A stretch of DNA of 58,187 bases from a virus, in the IMG/VR virus record IMGVR_UViG_3300021368_000348, positions 1-58,187 of that record; one strand, written 5' to 3'. The position numbers and the translations under genes are program-made. Below the pieces are notes generated by a model. It ran no database searches, was not told the origin of the DNA, and was given only the letters and a program-made list of their open reading frames with translations. Below are positions 19,001 through 26,946 of this stretch, piece by piece (the stretch's first letter is position 1; every line of letters starts with the position of its first letter).

Positions 19001-22000
19001 AATGGTTCGGTCAGGGTGAACTAACATGGATGACGGTCAACTGGAACCTAAACTTTAACGAGGCGTGGTTACCAATACAAAACATGATGGGCGGACGAAT
19101 CGCAGACATCGAGATTATACCGTTCATGCGTTCACGCCGTATAGCCTTTGCCGCTCGTGGACTACGTCCAAACGCAAACATCTTCGCGTTCTTCGACGGT
19201 GTTGATGTGAGTGATTGGGTACGTCAAGAGTCTGCAGAGATTAGTTTCTCCAATGACCCAGCAGAGATTGGTTCACAGTTTGCGAACGCAACTGAATACC
19301 CAACTGCACTTGGTGGTAAGAGCGAACTAATGACTGACTCAAAGGGTGAGTTACTTGGTTCATTCTTCTTACCTAACACAGGTGCGATTCAGTTCAGAAC
19401 AGGTTCACAAGAATTTACTTTGATGGATGTAGACAGTGGTATACAGGACGATGCGTTGACTTTCGCATCTACTATGTATACGTCAAGCGGTTCATTAGTG
19501 ACTCGCTTCGAACCACCATTCCGTCAGTTCGACCCATTGGCACAATCTTTCTTCATCGACCAAATCGAGAATCCATACGGTGTATTCATTACAGGCGCGA
19601 ACATATTCATGGCGTCAAAGGATTCACAGATTCCTCTACAGGTACAGATTCGTCCAGTAGAGAACGGTGTACCACAGGAACGTGCAATTGTAGGGTCAAC
19701 TAAGTTTATCAACCCAGAGGACGTTGTTGTCACTCCGTTCACTGAAGACACAGATATCGTAACTGTACAGGCTGCACCAACACGAGTAGATTTCAATCAA
19801 CCAATCTACCTAGAGCCATCTAAGTCTTACGCGATTGTTCTACTTGCAGACAGTACAGAGTACACTGCATACACTGCGCAAACTTATCAGTATGTTCTAG
19901 GACCAAGTCGTGATACTTTGGTATCAAAGCAACCAACTCTAGGTTCTCTATTCCTATCGCAGAACGGTTCGACTTGGACTCCAGACCAAACACGTGACCT
20001 TATGTTCACACTGGACCGTGCAGAGTTTGAAGAGACTGGTACTGTTCTACTTGAGAATACCGTACTACCTAATGTTATGCTCAACGCAGACCCATTCGAA
20101 ACATTCGCGAATGACACTCTAGTCTTTGTAAATCACGAAGGCCACGGTTTTGTATCGGGTGACGAAGTAGTTATCCAAGGTGTGACTGGCGGTGTAAGTG
20201 GTAACGAAGCTGAAGACTTGAACGGCACATTCCAAGTGGTAGAACCACGTTGGAACGGTTATAAGATTAATACACAGAATGCACCTACTGGCGCATCCGT
20301 TGGTGGTGGTTCCGGTGTGGTTGTATCGCAACAGGTCATGTACGACCAATTCGTACCACAGATTCAGAATACTATCCCACGCGGAACTGGTATCACTACA
20401 GTCGCACGATTGACTGAAGGTTCATCATACGGTTCAGGTCGAACTTTGTCAAGTAACGCATACGTCACCAAGACGACAACTGCATTCTTGAATGACTTAA
20501 ACATCAACGAATCGCCAAAGGTTGTTGCATCAAGTGAGCAGGTCAATGGAGCGAAGACTCTGGCGATGGAACTAAACTTGAATGCGAGTGATGACCGAAA
20601 GGTATCTCCAATCATCGACCTACAACGTTCATCTGTTCTTGCACTAGAAAACGTTATCGATGATGCGAACGCCGCGCAACATATCACTATCCCGATTGCG
20701 ATATCAGAGTCGTCGGTAGGATTGAAGATTATCTTCGCAGCTAACAAACCGTCAGTTGCAGACTTCGAGGTATACACCAAGACTGCAGTTGATGAAGACG
20801 CATTGTCTGCAACAGATGACAATGGTGACCCATTGGTCGATTGGGTACAGGCAGATATAGACTTTGCAGTACCAAGTGACGATAACCCAACAATCTTCCG
20901 TGACCATGAATATACGATTGAGTCAGACCCTTTCTCTGTATTCCAGATTAAGATTGTTATGAAAACAAGTAACACATCTAAGACTCCAGTCGTACGCGAC
21001 CTACGTGCAATCGCGTTGGTAACTCCGTATGGCGGTGGTGGCGGTTCAAGCAGTAGTACCACTAACACAAGTAGCGGTACCGGCGGTACCGGAGAAGACA
21101 CTGGTGATGGCAACGGAAGTGATACTGGTAGCGGTACCGGAGGAGACGACCCATCACCATCTGCGACTGCATTCACAGATATAACATCGTTACCAGCGAC
21201 GTTAAATATTACAGGCTCTCCACGAACGCTTGAGGGATATAATCCAGAACAGGACACTAATCAATACGGAGAGTCTTGGAGATATTGGCACGATGAAGGT
21301 CGTTTGTTGAGATTGGCTATTCGGTTCCAACCATCTGGTGATTTCCAACTTGTTACCAATACTAACAGGACAGCCGAAACGGTCGTTGGTGCAGATTACA
21401 TAGACCAATTCACCGTTCTTGCAACGGGTAAATGGTTAGACCGCCCTGTCGTTGATGGAGAAACCTTTGAATGTGGTATGGAAATTGTCGAGGTTGATGG
21501 TCAGTCGGTTTCGTTCCGTCCAAATAATACGGTAGATGACCCACACCCAGAATTAAGAAATGTTGGAACGGGTGCGGACCTTGGTCATGACCCTGTGGTT
21601 TCAAAAACTGTTGACCATGACACTAACTGGGGCGCACACGGGTTTTTCATCACTGAACACAGCACTTGGATTGAAGACGGAAAACCGTCTTCGTGGGATT
21701 CACTTCACCTAAACCCTGCGCAAGATATCACAGGTTCATTCAAGATGAATTTGTTTGTCAGGGGAGACAACGTCACCGACGTTACTACAGCGCCTATCGA
21801 GGTAAATTATACTCTACAGGGTGAGGCGCAAGTGGACGACTCTCAAGGGTCGCCGTTAGTAATAGTAGGAGTAAGCGATAGAACAGGAGAAGACCCAGAC
21901 CCAATCATTGCATCCTATGCATTAAGTGTATGGAAGCCTAGAACATTCCATGACGGCGCTACACTATCAGACCAGACACTTGAAGTAGAGAGCGGTGCAA

Positions 22001-22242
22001 CTGTTGATTTCCACATGACTTGGGGGTCTACTGACGGACAAACCGTAACGGTCGTACCAAATGGAACATGGGACGAGGCGGGTCAATCAATAACTGTTAA
22101 CCGTGGTGATTTCGTACAACTAAATGTATCGGATACTGCACAGATAGGAGATGATGCAAGCGTAACAGTGAGCGCCACTATATCAGGAGTACAGTATACT
22201 AAAGAAGTGCCAATTCTGGTTATCTCCGGTGGTATAGGTTAA
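16078..22242 (+). CDS. Giant DUF4815-type tail/baseplate protein with C-terminal Ig-like graft
   Basis: About 2,054 residues. The N-terminus (FRETYRDYYNPEDGYHRVLYKSGRALQ, then ARELIEGQTIIQEEIARFG) is the DUF4815 signature found in large tail proteins of marine T4-like phages, placed just after gp8 where T4 encodes gp9/gp10. A long beta-rich middle follows. Near residues ~1650-1700 (nt ~21030-21170) there is a Gly/Ser/Thr/Asp-rich flexible linker, then a ~355-residue module paralogous to the C-terminal part of the protein at 7532-8836. The start is ATG 16078; an in-frame TTG at 16072 gives only two more residues and lacks support. Likely a baseplate-periphery or fibre-connector protein; the exact T4 counterpart is uncertain. 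Confidence 0.78.
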   Translation: MSDTFNNKTFRETYRDYYNPEDGYHRVLYKSGRALQARELIEGQTIIQEEIARFGRNIFKEGALVNSGGATVNNKLEYITLAPQSVFDTIISGKELTNGTVKFKVIEMYDVAGEDPATLYVQYTDTSAVTDNSVPPRVSAGDQLSYADGTAGVAMVVGDVFTKDGKSIQPVGRGTKAHFAAGDFFVQGHFVYMKGGSAFINKYSDKPTLDFGFKIEQSIVTASEDFQLYDNQGEVPDRTAPGADRYKIELTPSSRDEAGVDNFVFVVRIVEGIVTREVGAFDAYNEINNLLAQRTKEESGDYVVEGFTAITENKDDNFITLNVTEGIAYVDGYRLEIGSTPIDVPKANTAVVKTSEPVPAVYGNWCYADLTASTSQGLGRPHVGGYLSLKNSSGATIGFANIRGVQPEGARYRVYLFNIRMNTGRAFNDVTSMIDPLQTETSTIPLLLDSNTGKNLGLYGTADNNLLFPLPQKSPSADSIQTASFTIQKYHDIPSDGSGTFTRAGVEYSQWIVAQKDGPVVYPTAPETADAPLAVNSNGIISNLNPTKDHVLLSYEEVTGGFKTKTLKNGTHTQNITSVDQQARPIALGEVDGVKINSVKLLDTSQSNNIADAEDITHQFTLDGGQRDNFYDVAKAYLKDGYLLPHGTIQVIVDFDYFEHSAAGRFYCATSYTNVEYDEIPNYTFSGGSSISLRDVLDFRPVRKPDALNEFTMSELPQNASAVSITEVSYYLPRIDMLVANSVDSRGDIGFGELQVIQGQPAEYPREPEIPSGALSLYKIRLNPYTFGTEDVITTNISNKRYTMKDIGKMSTRINNLFELTTLSFLELNTNTLTVLDADGLARTKAGFIADNFTDFSFSDIQNDNYRASLDAGNNLRASFRMQSVRLQYANTNPTSVKNADVATLKYTNVPMVEQLLATDAMNVNPFAVITQQGHITLSPASDEWVETRTLPAPVQQFIRPWEDLWIVEDRRESEWFGQGELTWMTVNWNLNFNEAWLPIQNMMGGRIADIEIIPFMRSRRIAFAARGLRPNANIFAFFDGVDVSDWVRQESAEISFSNDPAEIGSQFANATEYPTALGGKSELMTDSKGELLGSFFLPNTGAIQFRTGSQEFTLMDVDSGIQDDALTFASTMYTSSGSLVTRFEPPFRQFDPLAQSFFIDQIENPYGVFITGANIFMASKDSQIPLQVQIRPVENGVPQERAIVGSTKFINPEDVVVTPFTEDTDIVTVQAAPTRVDFNQPIYLEPSKSYAIVLLADSTEYTAYTAQTYQYVLGPSRDTLVSKQPTLGSLFLSQNGSTWTPDQTRDLMFTLDRAEFEETGTVLLENTVLPNVMLNADPFETFANDTLVFVNHEGHGFVSGDEVVIQGVTGGVSGNEAEDLNGTFQVVEPRWNGYKINTQNAPTGASVGGGSGVVVSQQVMYDQFVPQIQNTIPRGTGITTVARLTEGSSYGSGRTLSSNAYVTKTTTAFLNDLNINESPKVVASSEQVNGAKTLAMELNLNASDDRKVSPIIDLQRSSVLALENVIDDANAAQHITIPIAISESSVGLKIIFAANKPSVADFEVYTKTAVDEDALSATDDNGDPLVDWVQADIDFAVPSDDNPTIFRDHEYTIESDPFSVFQIKIVMKTSNTSKTPVVRDLRAIALVTPYGGGGGSSSSTTNTSSGTGGTGEDTGDGNGSDTGSGTGGDDPSPSATAFTDITSLPATLNITGSPRTLEGYNPEQDTNQYGESWRYWHDEGRLLRLAIRFQPSGDFQLVTNTNRTAETVVGADYIDQFTVLATGKWLDRPVVDGETFECGMEIVEVDGQSVSFRPNNTVDDPHPELRNVGTGADLGHDPVVSKTVDHDTNWGAHGFFITEHSTWIEDGKPSSWDSLHLNPAQDITGSFKMNLFVRGDNVTDVTTAPIEVNYTLQGEAQVDDSQGSPLVIVGVSDRTGEDPDPIIASYALSVWKPRTFHDGATLSDQTLEVESGATVDFHMTWGSTDGQTVTVVPNGTWDEAGQSITVNRGDFVQLNVSDTAQIGDDASVTVSATISGVQYTKEVPILVISGGIG

Positions 22243-22478
22243 TGCAAAAGAGATACTTGAAAGTAGAAGGTCATAATAATTTAGTGAGGGATAGTCGTAC
22301 CGGCGCTATCCTAAATACGAACAAGGCAGAGATTGAAAGGGCAAAAAAACAAAAACAAGAAGCGCTCAAAAAGAATGCACATATCGACAAGCTGTCTAGT
22401 GATGTTGAATCACTTAAACAAGATATGTCACAGATAAAAGATTTGCTTTTTCGTTTAGTAGAGGGTAAAGATGAGTAA
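22242..22478 (+). CDS. Small conserved virion-cluster protein with coiled coil
   Basis: A 78-aa protein: N-terminal YLKVEGHNNLVRDSRTGAILNTNK, a motif I associate with a small protein common in marine T4-like fibre regions, followed by a lysine-rich helix and a heptad stretch (HIDKLSSDVESLKQDMSQIKDLLFRL). It overlaps both the giant protein's stop (TAATG) and the next fibre's start (8 nt), so it is translated with them. Its function is unknown; a fibre-joining or chaperone role would fit the coiled coil and position. Confidence 0.65.
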   Translation: MQKRYLKVEGHNNLVRDSRTGAILNTNKAEIERAKKQKQEALKKNAHIDKLSSDVESLKQDMSQIKDLLFRLVEGKDE

Positions 22479-24234
22479 TCCTATTTTACAAGAAATACAT
22501 CTTGCGGATAATATAAACGCAGCGATACTAAAAATTAACCAGAACTTTGAGGGACTGGATTCTGCAGTTAGTAATATCACTATTAATATCGACTCTGCAG
22601 ATATTACCAATATCATTAATAATGTATTAGACTCAGATTATTTCTTAACTGTAATCGACTCTGACTATATTCAGCAGTTGTTATTGAATATGGAGTTGAA
22701 CTTTGATGACTCTCAGGTTCAAGCCAATGCGACAAATATATTAGAGTTATACAACCGCATCGATATTACTGACTCAGGTGTTCTTGTACTTGCAAGTCAA
22801 ATACAACAGGTAGAAGCGGACCTTGCAAACTTAACACTTGACGGTATCGATTCTGCATTTTTAGAATCTGCAGTTGCGGGTGCGATGTCATCATTGACTG
22901 CTAGAATAAATGTTAATAGCGATGGACTAACAATACTTGGTGAGGCTGTAGATTCAGTCAGTGCGTCATTAGTTCTTATCGATAGTGAATTAGGCGGTTT
23001 AGATGGTCGCATTACTGGAAACGCGAATGCGATCACCACACTAACCTCTCGTATCAACGTCAACTCAGACTCGATTGATATATTGGGTCAATCAGTAGAC
23101 TCTATTCGCACAGACCTAAACAATATCGTATTGGATGCAATCGACTCTGACTTAATTATAGATGCAGTTGCAGAAGCCCAGAACGCATTAAGTGCACGAA
23201 TCACTGTAAATAGTGATGGCATCACTTCCTTGGGTTCACAGATAACTACCCTTAATGCAAACCTTAGTGCGATTAACTCTGATACTAACGAGAGAATTGA
23301 CCTAAACGCAAGCGCAATCTCTTCAGTAATCGCACGAGTCAATATAAACTCAGATGAACTGTCAGCGATAGCTGAGGCGACAGACTCTTTGAGTGTTAGT
23401 CTTGACCAAATCTTAGATGAAAACGGTAACGTAATCATTTCACCTGCCGACGTTGAGGCTGCGACAGCAGATGCGTTCAGTCAGGTGTATGCACGAATAG
23501 AAGCAGACAGCGCACGTTTAACGGTAATGAGTGGTCGAGTCGATAGTTTTCAAACCGAATTACTTGCTACTCAGGGTGATTTAGACGCAGAGATACTAGC
23601 GACTGGTCTTGCACGTCAACAACTTGAGAATCGAATTTCAATCAACAGTGATACAATCACTAACGTTAGTTCTTTGGTCACTGAACTAGATAGTACTCTT
23701 TTGGTTCGTGACGCAGAAGGTAATGTGACAAGCACTGCACACGCAGGTGCGGTAGAAGACCTAAGAACTGAGGTGGTTGCAGAAGACGGACTTATCCAGA
23801 GTGCACTATCGAGTTTTGAAACTACAATCGAAGCGATGATTGATAGTTCTAGGGCTGCGATTACTACAGACTATCAAACTTATGTAGATAATGCAACTGG
23901 TAATACTACCGCATCATGGCGTTTAAACGTAGAGGCGGGTGACACAACTGACCCTTACGTTGCGGGTATCGAGTTGTCGAACAACTCTCAGGTTGCAGAT
24001 TTAGTCATCACTGCAGATACGTTTAAGTTGGTAACCCCGACTGCGACAGATGGTTCTGGTGGTATCAACCCGTTCACTGTAGATGCAACTGGAGTGAAAC
24101 TATCTAACGCAACAGTTACAGGTTCTATAAGTATCGGTACTGGCCTAACTGGTACAGACCACATGGAAATCACCAATGATAGGATTGATATCTTTGAGGG
24201 TAACGCAAGAAGAGTTCGATTAGGAATGTTATAA
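22471..24234 (+). CDS. Coiled-coil tail fibre with J-like C-terminal motif
   Basis: A 587-aa fibre. The N-terminus (LADNINAAILKINQNFEGLDSAV) matches the KINxNFExL head of the collagen-like fibre. Residues ~100-450 are alanine/serine/aspartate-rich repeats of the ARINVNSDxIxxLxxxVDSxxxxL type, like the helical/coiled regions of lambda J-type central fibres. A C-terminal beta domain (VEAGDTTDPYVAGIELSNNS, VTGSISIGTGL) ends in RIDIFEGNARRVRLGML, 12 of 17 positions identical to the end of the collagen-like fibre. A glycosyltransferase gene starts 3 nt later. Confidence 0.85.
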   Translation: MSNPILQEIHLADNINAAILKINQNFEGLDSAVSNITINIDSADITNIINNVLDSDYFLTVIDSDYIQQLLLNMELNFDDSQVQANATNILELYNRIDITDSGVLVLASQIQQVEADLANLTLDGIDSAFLESAVAGAMSSLTARINVNSDGLTILGEAVDSVSASLVLIDSELGGLDGRITGNANAITTLTSRINVNSDSIDILGQSVDSIRTDLNNIVLDAIDSDLIIDAVAEAQNALSARITVNSDGITSLGSQITTLNANLSAINSDTNERIDLNASAISSVIARVNINSDELSAIAEATDSLSVSLDQILDENGNVIISPADVEAATADAFSQVYARIEADSARLTVMSGRVDSFQTELLATQGDLDAEILATGLARQQLENRISINSDTITNVSSLVTELDSTLLVRDAEGNVTSTAHAGAVEDLRTEVVAEDGLIQSALSSFETTIEAMIDSSRAAITTDYQTYVDNATGNTTASWRLNVEAGDTTDPYVAGIELSNNSQVADLVITADTFKLVTPTATDGSGGINPFTVDATGVKLSNATVTGSISIGTGLTGTDHMEITNDRIDIFEGNARRVRLGML

Positions 24235-24237
24235 TTT

Positions 24238-25137
24238 ATGTTTTATGTTTTATCTAGCCACAATATTTATGCACTCAAGCGACAGTTTAAAACACTACCA
24301 ATAGATAAGACGACAGTAATAATAAATACGACTCACGATGAGTTTCGTGAACATGCGATAGCTTATTGTGAGGAAAATAAAGTTCGTTATTTCGTAACAG
24401 AGAGTGATGGCACTGCTGCCACGGGAAAGAATAGTTTTCTTGACCGATTTGATGAAGATGGTGTACCATATGCAGTGTTGATAGATGGTGATGATTACCT
24501 CACTAAACGTGGAGTGGTCATGTATCAACGTCTAGTAGAACGAGAAGATGTACCAGACGCTTTAGTGTTGTTTAATCAGGTCAATATAACTGAAACGAGA
24601 CATGACCGTGTAGAAAGAAGTCAAGACCCGATTAGACCACACGAAGACCCTACTAAGTTGACCTCTCGATATATACAGTCATCGGCAGTCGCAGACTGGA
24701 ACGAGTTGGCTAAAGGTTTTTTGGTTGCGGATAATGTACCGGACATTACTGTAGAAGAAGTAGAGATGTTTAAAAAATATATCTCAACTCTTCAACATTC
24801 AATGGGTATAGATGAGTTAAGTACTCGACTTGTGTTTATGTCAAGAAAGGTTTTACCCTACAGATTCAATAAAGGTTTGACGGTAGGAGAGGATACTCTT
24901 CAATATCTTGAACTAAAAGATGCACATGAACGTGGTGAACTAAAATTGGCTGCGCATAATGAAAAGTTCCCGACATATATGTACGATGTACGTATATCAG
25001 GCATTGCATTAAAAGAAAGTCAAAAGGACCAAGGTAAAGGGTTCATTAACTGGATGAAAATTCTTTTGGCAGAAATGGATTGTCTAAAAGATAATAATAA
25101 GTTACACAAAACACGTGTACCAATATTGGAGTTTTAA
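24238..25137 (+). CDS. GT-A-fold glycosyltransferase, paralogue of 13702-14583
   Basis: A 299-aa protein with the same blocks as the earlier enzyme: an N-terminal Rossmann-like half (FYVLSSHNIYALKRQF, TTVIINTTHDEF), ESDGTAATGKNSFLDRF (55-71) and IDGDDYLTKRG with DGDD at residues 83-86. The rest has diverged, including a helical C-terminal half. It starts 3 nt after the fibre with the shared C-terminal motif and abuts the next gene (stop at 25137, ATG at 25138). No transmembrane segment is seen. Acceptor unknown; the flanking fibre or the DYGL proteins are candidates. Confidence 0.78.
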   Translation: MFYVLSSHNIYALKRQFKTLPIDKTTVIINTTHDEFREHAIAYCEENKVRYFVTESDGTAATGKNSFLDRFDEDGVPYAVLIDGDDYLTKRGVVMYQRLVEREDVPDALVLFNQVNITETRHDRVERSQDPIRPHEDPTKLTSRYIQSSAVADWNELAKGFLVADNVPDITVEEVEMFKKYISTLQHSMGIDELSTRLVFMSRKVLPYRFNKGLTVGEDTLQYLELKDAHERGELKLAAHNEKFPTYMYDVRISGIALKESQKDQGKGFINWMKILLAEMDCLKDNNKLHKTRVPILEF

Positions 25138-25440
25138 ATGGCCGATTATGGTTTAAAAATATGGACCGCAGCTGGATATGTATCGTTTGATTCCAGATAT
25201 ATGCCATCCTATGTAAAAGTGGTTACGTCCGGAACGACTACTGTTAACGGTAACAGCACTAAAACTATATCCGTTCCAGACGGATACACTTATCTTTATG
25301 TTAATGGTCCATCCGGTCCATATGAGTATCCCTTTGAATACACCAGAACGAATTTCTCTGGAGGTAAGGCGTACGCCTTTGAGCTAGAAAATAATCTTCC
25401 AACCACTGAATCGTTCGGTTACGTCTGTATTATACTATAG
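25138..25440 (+). CDS. Small DYGL/FDSR beta protein
   Basis: A 100-aa beta-rich protein that opens MADYGLKIWTAAGYVSFDSR. The same DYGL...FDSR unit starts the next protein and recurs inside it, so this gene is a single-module paralogue. The pattern (a short strand, a turn, VxFDSR) resembles small beta-sandwich tail or tip proteins of phages, but I cannot name the family with confidence. It directly abuts the glycosyltransferase gene, implying co-expression. Confidence 0.6.
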   Translation: MADYGLKIWTAAGYVSFDSRYMPSYVKVVTSGTTTVNGNSTKTISVPDGYTYLYVNGPSGPYEYPFEYTRTNFSGGKAYAFELENNLPTTESFGYVCIIL

Positions 25441-25449
25441 GAGAATATC

Positions 25450-26325
25450 ATGGCGGATTATGGATTACAGGTAACAAATCAATCAGGTCGCGTTTTGTTC
25501 GATAGTCGTGAAGCGGGCCGTGGTACTTTTCAATACTCAAAGGGAACCATCTCGCCTGGCCAATCGCTAACTACCCTTATATCAGATTTGGTATTAATTA
25601 ATATTGATAAGCCAAGTTCGGGAACTCATAGATTTAGACTGGCAGGAACGCGTGTCGCCTCAGGTAATACTCTTACTTGGACTTTTAATTACACTTTCGC
25701 CACAGTTAATAACCACCCTATTAACTATGTTATTCTGAGAGACGCGGCGCAGGCTACAACTTTTGGTGACTATGGTTTACAATGTAATGACCCTGCAGGC
25801 ACATATACTGGTCCAGTTACTTTTGATAGTCGCATGTTCACATCAACTGAAGGGGAAATTTCACTCGACCCAAATGATGTTTACATAGGAAGATTCGGAC
25901 ATGGTCAGAGTATATCCAGTTTCAGACAAATCAATGGCGTGACCATGACTGGATGGAACGGTCCAGATGGATTGGATTACTATAACGCAGGTATGTTAGA
26001 ATACACTTCGGTATCGAGCTATGTAAGAGAATTTAGTATTGTTTGGGACAGTGGGACAAATATAGGTAATACTTATCAAGAAATATATAGTCGGCAAACA
26101 GGGTATTATGGTAATCCACCCTTTTCAACGATTTATGCATCTATTATAACAGTATCAACTTATGCAAACTCAGCTGCACCAAGCCCAGGCGGAGTATATT
26201 CCTTTTCCGAGGTTCACTCGGCAGGACAGGGATTTGAAACTACATATTACCCGTCGGCACTACAACCACTGTATATTGGTAGACCCAACCCTAACTTAGG
26301 TTTATATGAACCAACAAATACTTAA
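25450..26325 (+). CDS. Two-module DYGL/FDSR protein
   Basis: A 291-aa protein with two copies of the unit seen in the preceding gene: MADYGLQVTNQSGRVLFDSR at residues 1-20 and FGDYGLQCNDPAGTY...TFDSRMF at about 106-132. The remainder is predicted beta, rich in aromatic and small residues, with no signal peptide or membrane helix. A good Shine-Dalgarno (AGGAG, 25439-25443) precedes the ATG. Probably a virion tip or fibre-accessory protein expanded by module duplication; the function is not known. Confidence 0.6.
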   Translation: MADYGLQVTNQSGRVLFDSREAGRGTFQYSKGTISPGQSLTTLISDLVLINIDKPSSGTHRFRLAGTRVASGNTLTWTFNYTFATVNNHPINYVILRDAAQATTFGDYGLQCNDPAGTYTGPVTFDSRMFTSTEGEISLDPNDVYIGRFGHGQSISSFRQINGVTMTGWNGPDGLDYYNAGMLEYTSVSSYVREFSIVWDSGTNIGNTYQEIYSRQTGYYGNPPFSTIYASIITVSTYANSAAPSPGGVYSFSEVHSAGQGFETTYYPSALQPLYIGRPNPNLGLYEPTNT

Positions 26326-26327
26326 TG

Positions 26328-26335
26328 TATAAATA
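26328..26335 (+). promoter_or_regulatory. T4-type late promoter (TATAAATA)
   Basis: Exact TATAAATA immediately after the stop of the DYGL protein, 24 nt before the next ATG. GGAG at 26347-26350 is the likely Shine-Dalgarno. Confidence 0.8.
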
Positions 26336-26358
26336 AATTTTTATTTGGAGATTACAAA

Positions 26359-26832
26359 ATGCACCCTAAAATCGCCTTAACTAATCAGAATGGCGTAATT
26401 GACAGAACTGATATGGATAGCGGTCGCTGGCCAGAAGATGGAGAATGGCTTGATGGTTGGCGCATTCAAAGAATCTATGACCTAGAAGGTCTTGAAGTTA
26501 GCGAATACATCTCAACTCGCGTATGGTCAGACGACGCATATGCGTTTGTCCCTGTCCCTCGCAGACCAAATCCAATCGCAGATTGGGACTGGTCCACTGA
26601 ACAGTGGGTATGGGATTCTGAGGTTATTCTCAACGAGATTAGAACTGAACGTAACCGTATTCTTATGCAAAGTGACTGGGCATTAATGCCAGACTCACCT
26701 TTGTCAGATGAGCAGAAAGAAGAGATGAGGGCCTATCGTAAGGCTCTTAGAGACTTCCCTTCAACCCTTGATATGACTCAAGTAATGAGTCTACAGGATG
26801 TAGAGGATTGGCCAGCACACCCTGCTCTATAA
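26359..26832 (+). CDS. Tail (fibre) assembly chaperone-like protein
   Basis: A 157-aa acidic, tryptophan-rich protein. The C-terminal ~60 residues match the end of phage tail-fibre assembly/tail assembly chaperones: RTERNRILMQSDWALMPDSPL, then EEMRAYRKALRDFPSTLD (R..RN.LL..SDW...PDSPLS...YR.ALRD.P pattern). The N-terminal half (GRWPEDGEWLDGWRIQRI, VPVPRRPNPIADWDW) is variable, as usual for the family. It has its own late promoter and lies just ahead of the giant tetrapeptide-repeat gene, which is a natural client. Such chaperones are normally not part of the virion. Confidence 0.68.
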   Translation: MHPKIALTNQNGVIDRTDMDSGRWPEDGEWLDGWRIQRIYDLEGLEVSEYISTRVWSDDAYAFVPVPRRPNPIADWDWSTEQWVWDSEVILNEIRTERNRILMQSDWALMPDSPLSDEQKEEMRAYRKALRDFPSTLDMTQVMSLQDVEDWPAHPAL

Positions 26833-26834
26833 AA

Positions 26835-26842
26835 TATAAATA
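26835..26842 (+). promoter_or_regulatory. T4-type late promoter (TATAAATA), upstream copy of a pair
   Basis: Exact TATAAATA 3 nt after the chaperone-like gene stop; first of two boxes in the 114-nt gap before the tetrapeptide-repeat gene. Confidence 0.75.
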
Positions 26843-26893
26843 GGAGTATTGATTGGAGATGCGTAGATAGTGGTTTTCTGCGCACTAATTTAT

Positions 26894-26901
26894 TATAAAT
26901 A
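26894..26901 (+). promoter_or_regulatory. T4-type late promoter (TATAAATA), proximal to tetrapeptide-repeat gene
   Basis: Exact TATAAATA 45 nt before the GTG start of the giant repeat protein and 51 nt downstream of the preceding box. A doubled late promoter suggests high expression. Confidence 0.78.
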
Positions 26902-26946
26902 AAACCATCGTAAACCCTTTTTCATTCACTATAGAGAGCGATAATT

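Noticed and set aside
20364-21257. 297-codon - strand open frame inside the DUF4815 gene
   Set aside because: Low-complexity antisense of the linker and flanking region; all surrounding genes run + and the opposite frame is clearly coding.
25138-25440. Frameshifted 5' fragment of the DYGL gene at 25450
   Set aside because: It has its own start, stop and complete module, and the next gene has a separate strong ribosome site, so it is a paralogue rather than a broken half.
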